Under the pieces are notes generated by a model. It saw nothing but the letters and a program-made list of their open reading frames with translations. It did not search any database and was not told where the DNA came from. Position numbers and translations under genes: made by a program. A stretch of DNA of 64,000 nucleotides from Eurosta solidaginis. Its lineage: Eukaryota; Arthropoda; Insecta; Diptera; Tephritidae. Where the stretch lies: contig NC_090321.1 of the NCBI RefSeq assembly GCF_040869045.1, forward strand, positions 30,067,426-30,131,425. The letters are read 5' to 3'. This document shows, in pieces, positions 55,800 through 64,000 of this stretch; position 1 is the first letter of the stretch; every line of letters starts with the position of its first letter.

Positions 55800-57780
55800 G
55801 CTAAACTAAGATTTCTAACACAAAAATATTGAAATTGAAGTGAAAGAGCGGTTCGGGGTGTATGATATAATCACCAAACTATTCTTTAAGTAACTATAAT
55901 TTCACCTCTTTTGAAACTAAATTTAAACGCGCTTAAAATAAACTAAAACCGTACATCACATAAAAGCCGTCTACTACTCGCCATTTCCTTTAACTATCTA
56001 GACTAGATAAGCATACATTTAGGCGTAGAAGCGATTTTTTTAACCAAGGTTCTAATATAAAATGCTAATGAAAATTAAAAGCTCACGTATAATAGTACCA
56101 CCCCAAAACGAACAAAACACGTCAGCAAAACTTTGTGCAACTCTTTATGGGCATTAGTAGTGGGAAGAAGATTAATATGCATTTGAAAGTGTTTGAAGTT
56201 GCTATACAAAAAAAAAAAAAAAAACGTATTTGACACTGAGCGAAGTTGACGCGGCAAATAAATATGCACTGGTGTGTGTGGGATGGTGCCATAATTCATA
56301 TACTCATATAACAGTGTACGCTACTAGCATAACTAAGTTTTTGATGAGTTACCATGGCTGAGGCTGCATTACTCTACCGTTAAAAATTTTCAAACACGTT
56401 CACCCCTATCTTATAGTAGTTATTACCTTTCATTCTTGAATGTATTCTGTTTTTTATTTTTTTTCCTTAGCACTTGCTCTCTGCTGCCTAATTTATAAAC
56501 ATTAGCAGCTTTTGAACAATTTTGAATGCCAAGGTGAATAAGTGTACGTGGATGTTGCGGGTTTTGTGGATGTTACCCTCTTAATCCTTTATTTTATTGC
56601 TTCTGTATATATGTATGTATGTCGATATAACGCTTGAAAAGTTTGAGTTTAAAGTTTGCGCTTTGACAGGCATTTTTGATGATGTTAGATGAGCTGGCAC
56701 ATCGTAATAAAATAGCTAAATACCATACTTCAGCCAACAACGGGTGTCGGATATTTACATAAATAATTTGTGTGACGCTCATTTGTTGTTGTCTTCAACT
56801 CATTTGCTCACATTTCTTATTGCTTTTAAAATGCGATACAAGGCTCATATCTTTTGATTAAACCTACTGGGAATAATTTCAAAAAAGCTAAAACCTGAAA
56901 ATATCACATTACATGCCAAGCGCTCTACTTGTTGTTTGGTGTTTTGGCAACAACCGGAAATCAGTCTCGCACATCCTGTTCAACATAACCGCTTGACACC
57001 TTAACTAATACTCTATCTACAAATTGCTTATTTCACCCTTTTGTTTTATTCACAAACACCTTGATTCAACACCTCGTCATCTCATCCTCAACTCGTTTCA
57101 ACTTTTCGCAAATAAAATCACGTACACTAATTATAACAGCAATGCAATTGGATATCCACATTTATTAATTGTTTAAGCTGGTAGCTGTTTTATGCTTGAG
57201 AAATATGTGACTTTGAAAACTGTTGGTAGAGTTCAGCTTACTGTTACTGCAACTTGAAGATTCAAAATTTATGTACTAAATGAGCTTTTTGACGCTCTCA
57301 CGCTAACCCATTCATTTGTTAGGAAAGTTTTAATGAATATCAAAAGTATGCTATTAGCGTGTATAATTTTTTGACGACATAAAAATATTATGGAGGATGG
57401 AGTCGTGTGTAGAAGTTCACACCAGTGGGGAAAAATTCTGACACACATTCACCTCTGAACGGCCAGAGCGAATCTTTTGCATGCGGTTCAAGCAGCTCAC
57501 TACTTTCGGTGAATTGCGGCCAGTATAGTATGGGTTGACACTGAACATCAGCTAATGTGGAATGGCGACAACTTAGAAAGGCCACTCCAGCATCACGGGT
57601 TTAAGAGCTAGCTAGGAGACTTCACAGCGTCTGATCACCACATGCTGACATAAACGTATAAGGAATATTTTCATCCCGCTAAACGGGTTCGGGTTGGGAA
57701 CCGCCACATAAAAACTCATTCCAATGAAAACACATGACAAACGTCGGAAAAAAGACCACGCGTAATTGATGACGACCCAT
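55800..57780. other. Unassigned DNA
   Basis: No gene or clear repeat. An A-run (17 A) occurs at 56208-56224. The 57388-57585 minus-strand open frame has no motif, and the approach to 57790 may contain the 5' end of the RTE-like element. Confidence 0.4.
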
Positions 57781-57799
57781 GCAAACTTTCAAAAGACAA

Positions 57800-60445
57800 T
57801 AATTTGAAGGCATGTACATGGAGTATCAATTTCTTAAATGGAATTGGTGCAGATGCCCGGTTGGTTGATGTTCTCGTGAAAGCAAAAGCCGACATCATCG
57901 CCATCCAAGAAATGCCATGGCCGAAACCAGAAATTAAGAAAATTGAAGCTTGTGACATTTACTGGAGTGGGCATATAAATATGCATAGTTCCGGCGCCGG
58001 ATTCGTGGTGAAAGAGAGACTTTATCGCCAACTACTGACGTTCATGCCTGTGGACGAACGCCTAGCCAATAACCAAATGAAAGTGGCATTTTTATACTCA
58101 GCTGAGCAGAGCTCACAGAGTATATTTATTTTGTTCGCATAACGGTATCCCATAAATGTATAAACTAATAGAGATAGATATAGACTTCTATATATCAAAA
58201 TGATCTGGGAGAAAAAAGAAATTCATTTAGCCATGTCCATCCATCCATCCGTCTGTCCGTAAACATGATAACTTGAGTAAATTTTGAGGTATCTTAATGA
58301 AATTTGATATGTAAATTCCTGGGTTCATCTCAGATCGCTATTTAAAATGAATGAAATTGGACTATAACAACGCCCACTTTTTCGATATCAAAAATTTCGA
58401 AAAACTGAAAGAGTGCGATAATTCATTACCAAAGACGGATAAAGCGATGAAACTTGATAGGTGGGTTGACCTTATGATGCAGAACAGAAAATTAGTTAAA
58501 TATTGGACAACTGGCGTGGCACCGCCCACTTTTAAAAGAAGCCAACTGAAAAGTTTTGCAAGCTGTAATTTGGCAGCTGAGTATGTAATATTCAGTTACA
58601 CCTAAACTTCCTTACTGGTTTATAATATCATTCATCTGCGTCCATGCACCGGCAGAGGAGGAAGACGATGAGATGAACTATGCTTTCTTTGAACGCTTAG
58701 AATGCACATACGAGCGCTGCTTCTCGCCATCATATTAAAATGGAGCTTGGTGGCTTTAAAGTTAGGGTGGGAAAATTAGGTGTTTTTGGACTCACAGTCC
58801 CAAAGTTCAGCCTACACAATGAAATCTCTGCTAATGCAATGAGTTTGATTGACTTTGCGGCTGCTCGAAACATGGTCATATTCAGCACGAGGTTCATGCA
58901 CAAAAACATACATCAAGCTACAAGGCTGCCCCCGATCGAAATACATGCAATCAGATAGACCACGTTGTGATAAGCGGATAGCATGCCTTCAGCGTGAGCA
59001 CGATCCGAGAACCTAAAATCGACTCGGAACACTATTTCGACACAGCCAAAATAAGAGCTCTCCTCTGCACAGCTGAGCGCAAGAAACTAAAAATACAAGG
59101 AAAGCTAGACGTGGAAAGGCCGAAGATGCAACAGACCGTCAATGATTTCGCAACTCGACACTCACAATTGCTCTCTGAGAGCACAGGTCAACCCGACGAA
59201 AGGCAGGAGCAGTAAGAGCATAGCTCTAACGCAATTTATAGCATCACCAAGAATAAGACTGATTATTGGCGACCACGGAAAAACAACTGATGAAGAATGC
59301 CGTATTGCAACCGAAAGAGAAAACGCTGCCTACCAGCTAAGTTAAAAGCAAGCGAACAAGAAGAGGGTGTGAAAAGGGAAGGAAGGCGCCTTTACTACAA
59401 TATAAAAGCAGATGCAGAAAGGCTTAAGACAGAAGGTTTTAAGTCTGGGGCAGACGCCTGTTAGAACGCAAACGTCGACCTTGGTAATTGATGTTTAGAG
59501 ACGACTTAGATTATGGAGAGGACACTTCTGTGCTCTCCTATGAAGAAAATTGCTCCCACGCGATCATGACGAAGTCAGAATGACAATAGAGAGATTAAAA
59601 AACAACAAAAGCAGCCAGCGCTGATAGATTGCCTGCATAGCTATTCAAATACGACGGCAAGGAGTTGGCACGCATGCATCAGCTTCTTTGCAAATATGGT
59701 CGGACGAGTGCAAGCCGTCTTCGACAGGATGAAAAAGGAACTGCCTGTGTGCCGTTATGTATGAATTTTGATTCCCCGTAAAACTTATACGGCCATGCGA
59801 ATTGACGTTGAACAACACCATTAACTCAGTCAGAATTGGGAAGGATCTCTCCGAGCAGTTCGAAATTAAACGAGGTTTCAGAGAGGGTAACCCCATATCA
59901 AGGGATTTCCTTAATTTGTTTCTGGAGAAAATAATACAAGCTGCAGAACTCTCTGCAGCAATATTTTAAAAAAGGGTGCAATTTTTGGCGTATGTGGACA
60001 ACATTCATATCAACGGCCAGAACGCCCGCGCCGTAAGTTTTGATTACTTCAAACTCGTAAAAGCAGCGGAAAAGATGACAACAGTTTTAAAGCGGCTCTG
60101 GGAGTCTTCGAGAGAAAAGTTCTACGAAACATTTACAGACCTCTACATGTTGGTGACGACGCGCACCGAAGAAGATTTAATGATGAGCTGTACATGCTTT
60201 ACGCGGACATCAACATAGTCTAACGAATTAAAATACAGCTGCTACGCTACTTGTGCCATTTATGCGAATATAAGATGATGCTGTGGCTGAAAGAGTAGCA
60301 GAGGCAGATGATGGCCACCCCTCCGCTGGAAGGACCCGAAGCTATTAAGAGTTCCTTTTTGTGACCAATGAGCGCCAGTTAGCTCAAAAAAGAAGCGATT
60401 GGCGTGCTTTGTTGGGCGGTCATAACCTTTTAAATGGTTGATCGA
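57800..60445 (+). pseudogene. RTE/BovB-like retrotransposon, split and decayed
   Basis: The endonuclease starts with ACTWSINFLN, then ADIIAIQEMPWPKPE (QEM motif of APE endonucleases) and IYWSGHINMHSSGAGFVV, to about 58090. An inserted element occupies 58093-58618. The endonuclease resumes with RVGKLGVFGLTVPKFSLHNE, SLIDFAAARNMVIFSTRFMH and then frameshifted DVERPKMQQTVNDFATRHS. Reverse transcriptase traces follow: SADRLPA-LFKYDGKEL (about 59620), VGKDL-EQFE/RGFREG-like (about 59850) and YVDNIHINGQNARAV (about 59990), where the YADD box is changed to YVDN. The C-terminus NERQLAQKRSDWRALLGG precedes a stop at 60441-60443. Internal deletions and many stops make it inactive. Confidence 0.85.
58093..58618 (+). 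mobile_element. Short Helentron-like deletion derivative inside an RTE relic
   Basis: TATACTCAGCTGAGCAGAGC begins it, with a CATC/GTCY tract near 58235-58260 and body units to GTAATTTGGCAGCT. It then goes directly into GAGTATGTAATATTCAGTTA and CTTACTGG. The junction after TTTGGCAGCT is the same as in the copy at 53341-53846. It splits the endonuclease reading after a phenylalanine codon run, and the host element continues beyond 58618. Confidence 0.87.
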
Positions 60446-60461
60446 TTAAGTATCCTGCAAA

Positions 60462-60826
60462 AAATGTGATTAGTCTAGAATGAATCCGGGATGAGTCGCA
60501 AAGGAATATGCGACTATAGCTAGTTCTGATCGTTTTGTATAGGTTGGAGTGATCCCTTTTGTTTGAGCATGCCCTATGGAGAGACCAATTGTACCCGTTT
60601 ATGCCTGAACGGGTAGTGTTGGACTGGTCCTCTTTATGCCCCTACGGGTAATGTGGAACAGATCTTTTTGTACTCTTCGACACTTCCTCTTTGTACCCCT
60701 ATGGTTATTGTCGGACAGATTCTATTTCCACTCTCCGTTATACCCATTTGCGGTCACTGTTAGTCGCGTCCTCTCCTCCCCATAGGGTTACAACGGGTAA
60801 TGTCGGACAGATCATCTTTTTCTTAC
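60462..60826 (+). repeat. Degenerate minisatellite with ACGGGTAATGTCGGACAGAT motif
   Basis: After a segment shared with 31010-31075 (inverted), units of roughly 45-60 bp repeat a core of CTTTGTACCCCTACGGGTAA followed by TGTCGGACAGATC, clearest at about 60590-60660, 60675-60725 and 60785-60815. It is non-coding and of unknown class. Confidence 0.6.
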
Positions 60827-60840
60827 GGATTTTATAATTA

Positions 60841-61200
60841 AAAATAAATAAATGTAAGGCGCGATAACCTCCGAAGAGATCTAAGGCCGAGCTTCTCTTC
60901 CAATTTGCGTCGTGCTCCTCTTGATTTTCCCTACAAATTGGCCGGACGGGACCTACATGTTTTATGCCGACTCCGAACGGCATCTGCAAAGCAGATGAGT
61001 TTTCACTGAGAGCTTTTCATGGCAGAAATACACCCGGAGTGCTTGCCAAACACTGCCGAGGGGCGACCCCGCTTAGAAAAATTTTCTTCTAATTGAAAAA
61101 TCTTATTTCTAAAATTTTGATGTTGCTTTGCCCGGGAGTTGAACCCAGGGCATACGGTGTGATAGGCGGAGCACGCTACCCATCACACCACGGTGGCCGG
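60841..61200 (-). mobile_element. Full-length tRNA-derived SINE
   Basis: It is a 360 bp element on the minus strand. The head GGCCACCGTGGTGTGATGGG continues TAGCGTGCTCCGCC (box A region) and has box B GGTTCAACTCC at about 61136-61146. A body follows, and the tail is ATTTATTTATTTTT. A perfect 14 bp duplication GGATTTTATAATTA flanks it (60827-60840, 61201-61214), the signature of target-primed reverse transcription by a LINE partner. Relatives lie at 13755-14095 and 41364-41545. Promoter boxes look intact, so pol III transcription is possible. Confidence 0.92.
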
Positions 61201-61214
61201 GGATTTTATAATTA

Positions 61215-61640
61215 TTTAAACTCTAATACAATATTCTTGATTTTTTTTAGTATTAGTGTTGTAGAATAATAAAAACAAAACAAATATTACGATAATAGAT
61301 CATATGGTCCTAGTATTTTAGGTTAAGTATAGAGCTCCGCATTTTTCTTAAATAATTCTACTCAATCGCAATGTGTTCTGAATTCGAAATCAAAACAAGA
61401 TAGCCTATAAAATTTTTGTGATTGTAGCAGCATAAGTGTGAAAAGAAATTTTTTTTTTAGGTACATTGGAATATTGAATACAAAAAAAAACGTGTAAACA
61501 GCAATATATCGGCACTCTGATGTTTGGGAATGTACCTAGCCTTTTGTTGCAATATAGGATTATTACATATATATTAGTTTCGTTGTTGTTTGTTTTTTTT
61601 TTTTAATTGCCTACATAAATTTCACACTGAATGATGCCAA
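61215..61640. other. Unassigned AT-rich DNA
   Basis: Several A and T runs are present; no gene is seen. Confidence 0.45.
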
Positions 61641-61755
61641 ATATACTCAAAAGGGACTAGAGGGTATCAATTATACCCCAATGTGGACAACAGAGATCAA
61701 TCGCAGACCGCTCTCCTTAGGGATTAACAGCACGATTTTTTGCAGGGTAAGTAAA
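61641..61755 (-). repeat. Dispersed repeat, inverted copy
   Basis: On the minus strand TACCCTGCAAAAAATCGTGC is followed by an ATCCCTAAGGAGA segment and GATCTCTGTTGTCCACATT, aligning with 62256-62370 on the plus strand. The pair forms an inverted repeat with about 500 bp between arms. Confidence 0.65.
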
Positions 61756-62250
61756 CACATTATTTCAGGGATTGATAACAAAAGTGGGAGAGATGGGACG
61801 ACAGTAGAGAGTGGAGTAAGAGTACTTAGAAATAGCAATATATCTGCCTTCACAGAGTTCTTGAGTGCGTCACCGCTCTAAATGGGATAAAGATAAAAAA
61901 TCTTGCTACTTCTACATGACACGTGATCAAAGTTGCAGAACAATATTTATTTTATTATTTCAACCATTCCTTTCTACCACTAAAACTCTAAATTGTTGTT
62001 AACAATAAAATATATTATGTGATAAACACATTATTAAATTATTTGTGAAAATCATGCATAAATTCTTACCTCTGTGCTTTCATTTGATTGCTTTCTAAGC
62101 ATAAACCCTTATTTTAAAATATATGAATTAATAGAAACACGTAACTAACATAAATATGTGAGTTATTTGAATAATATTCAGAGCAGAGCTATTTACGCCT
62201 AGCCCCAAAATAAAAAAAAAAAAAACAGTATCAACGAAGTACCCCATATA
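61756..62250. other. Unassigned DNA between inverted repeat arms
   Basis: AT-rich, with no domain in the open frame at 61681-61881, which overlaps the inverted copy. Confidence 0.4.
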
Positions 62251-62255
62251 GTGAG

Positions 62256-62460
62256 AAATACCCTGCAAAAATCATGCGACTAATCCCTAAAGAGATCGGT
62301 CTACGACTGATCTATTTTGTCTACATTTGGGCATAATTGATGCACTTTATTCCCTTTCGGGTACAGTTCGAATAGCCAGTTTGAAATCTATGTAGCCCAT
62401 TTTAAGAAATATTAAAAAAAAAACGGCAACGAAGTGAATAAAATAAAAAATATTCCAGGT
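62256..62460 (+). repeat. Dispersed repeat
   Basis: TACCCTGCAAAAATCATGCG, then the GATCTATTTTGTCTACATT and ACGGCAACGAAGTG blocks. It is related to 30590-30770 (same strand) and 61641-61755 (inverted). Confidence 0.65.
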
Positions 62461-62483
62461 GATTGACTCGAATTGTTTAAGAA

Positions 62484-64000
62484 CAAGTAAGGAAGGCTAA
62501 GTTCGGGTGTAACCGAACATTACATACTCAGCTGAGAGATATGGAGACAATATAAGGGAAAATGAAACTGGGGTAACCCTGGAATGTTTTTGTATGACAT
62601 GTGTATCAAATGGAAGGTATTGAAGAGTATTTTAAGAGGGAGTGGGCCATAGTTCTATAGGTGGACGCCATTTAGGGATATCGCCATAAAGGTGAACCAG
62701 GGCTGACACTAGAATTTGTTTGTACGATATGGGTATCAAATGAAAGGTGTTAATGAGTATATTAAAAGGGAGTGGGCCTTAGTTCTATAGGTGGACGCCT
62801 TATCGCCATAAAGATGGACCAGCGGTGACTCTATAATGTGTTTGTACGATATGGGTATCAAATAAAGGTATTAATGAGGGTTTTAAAAGGGAGTGAATGA
62901 GGACCAGGGTGGCCCGGAAAATAATCTTTCGGGTACCGCTAATTTATTTATATATGTAATACCACGAACAGTGTTCCTGCCAAGATTTCAAGGGGTTTTT
63001 AATCCACCTTGCAGAACTTTTTCATTTTCTTCTACTTAATATGGTAGGTGTCACACCCATCTTACAAAGTTTTATTTATTTTGCGTCAATAAACCAATCC
63101 AATTACCGTGCTTCATCCCTTTTTTCGTACTTGGTATAGAATTATGGCATTTTTTCATTTTTCGTAATTTTCGATATCGAAAAAGGGGGCGTGGTCATAG
63201 TCGGATTTCGGCCATTTTTTATAACAAGATAAAGTGAGTTCGGATAAGTACGTGAACTGAGTTTAGTAAAGATATATCGAGTTTTGCTCAAGTTATCGTG
63301 TTAACGGCCGAGCGGAAGGACAGACGGTCGACTGCGTATAAAAACTGGGCGTGGCTTCAAATCGATTTCGCCCTTTTTCACAGAAAACAGTTATCGTCCT
63401 AGAATCTAAGCACCTACCAAATTTCACAAGGATTGGTAAATTTTTGTTCGACTTATGGCATTAAAAATATTCTAGAAAAATTAAATGAAAAAGGGCGGAG
63501 CCACGCCCATTTTGAAATTTTCTTTTATTTTTATATTTTGTAGCACCACATAATTACTGGAGTTGAATGTTGACATAATTTACTTATATACTGTAAAGAT
63601 ATTAACTTTTTTTTTTTAAATTGACTTAAAAAAATTTTTTTTAAGTGGGCGTGGTCGTTCTCCGATTTTGCTAATTTTTAGCAGACATACATATAGTAAT
63701 AGGAGTAACGTTCTTGCCAAATTTCATCATGATAATTTCAACGACTGCCAAATTACAGGTTGCAAAACTTCTAAATTACTTTCTTTTAAAAGTGGTTGGT
63801 GCCACGCCCATTGTCCAAAATTTTACTAACTTTCTATTCTGCGTCATAATTTAAACTCACCTACCAAGTTTCATCACTTTGTCCGTCTTTGGTAATGAAT
63901 TATCGCACTTTTTCGATTTTTCGAAATTTTCGATATCTTAAAAGTGGGCGTGGTTATAGTCTGATATCGTTCTTTTTAAATAGCGATCTGAGATGAGTGC
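62484..64000 (-). mobile_element. Helentron-like element, cut by the window edge
   Basis: CAAGTAAGGAAGG and an intact GTTCGG/CCGAAC hairpin open it. Only about three 130 bp units remain (62575-62925), the last one deleted. The body follows through GGGCGTGG boxes to the ATAGCGATCTGAGATGAGTG segment at 64000. The GTCY tract and TATACTC end would lie about 150-200 bp beyond the window. Confidence 0.85.

Noticed and set aside
60738..60989. 83-residue minus-strand frame with MPFGVGIKHVGPVRPICREN
   Set aside because: It is the body of the tRNA-derived SINE read in one frame; SINEs are non-coding.
61136..61195. Possible tRNA gene on the minus strand
   Set aside because: Box A- and B-like sequences are present but no complete cloverleaf with acceptor and anticodon stems can be drawn, and the segment is the head of a repeated SINE.

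Overview
This is eukaryotic, AT-rich DNA from an insect, most likely a true fruit fly (Tephritidae) or a close dipteran relative. The evidence is the repeat content: DINE-1/mini-me-like elements carrying GTCY microsatellites, a tRNA-derived SINE, RTE/BovB-like and RNase H-bearing non-LTR retrotransposons, small gypsy-like solo LTRs and Pif1 helicase debris. The taxon is inferred from the character of the repeats, not proven. I see no intact host protein gene, no rRNA or tRNA gene and no CRISPR. The window reads as intergenic, intronic or heterochromatin-like DNA built by repeated transposition.

The dominant component is one family of Helentron-like (DINE-1/HINE-type) non-autonomous elements, with nine copies (one split): 5908-8263 (+), 14111-17420 plus 23507-24208 (-), 17421-23506 (+, nested in the previous copy), 24250-26987 (-), 38198-41298 (-), 42357-44427 (+), 53341-53846 (+, short), 58093-58618 (+, short) and 62484-64000 (-, running off the window). 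The forward structure is a TATACTC end with a hairpin, a GTCC/GTCY microsatellite, a body of degenerate ~150-165 bp units each holding a CCACGCCCAC-type box, a 130 bp minisatellite of about 3 to 30 units, then a second hairpin and a TTACTTG end. The nested copy entered a T-run without a detectable target-site duplication.

Region by region. 0-5.9 kb: TATCGA-rich repeat pieces, two gypsy-like LTRs and a non-LTR reverse transcriptase relic. 5.9-8.3 kb: a full Helentron-like copy. 8.3-14 kb: low-complexity DNA, an LTR split by a hAT-like foldback MITE, two copies of a dispersed repeat and a SINE. 14.1-27 kb: the nested and inverted Helentron-like cluster. 27-29.3 kb: TATCGA-rich repeats, a MITE and a 653 bp TIR element. 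29.3-38 kb: mostly unassigned, with non-LTR relics and a deleted TIR DNA transposon that retains part of its protein. 38-44.4 kb: two more Helentron-like copies and a SINE fragment. 44.4-53.3 kb: a hairpin element, two RNase H-bearing non-LTR 3' ends, and two Pif1-like helicase fragments on opposite strands. 53.3-55.8 kb: an AT-rich tandem array with an inverted block. 57.8-60.5 kb: an RTE-like pseudogene split by a short Helentron-like element. 60.5-64 kb: a degenerate minisatellite, a SINE with a clean 14 bp duplication, a dispersed inverted repeat and the last Helentron-like copy.

Nothing here cooperates as an operon or pathway. The functional links are between parasites: autonomous helicase-bearing elements presumably mobilised the non-coding Helentron-like family, and non-LTR elements mobilised the SINE.
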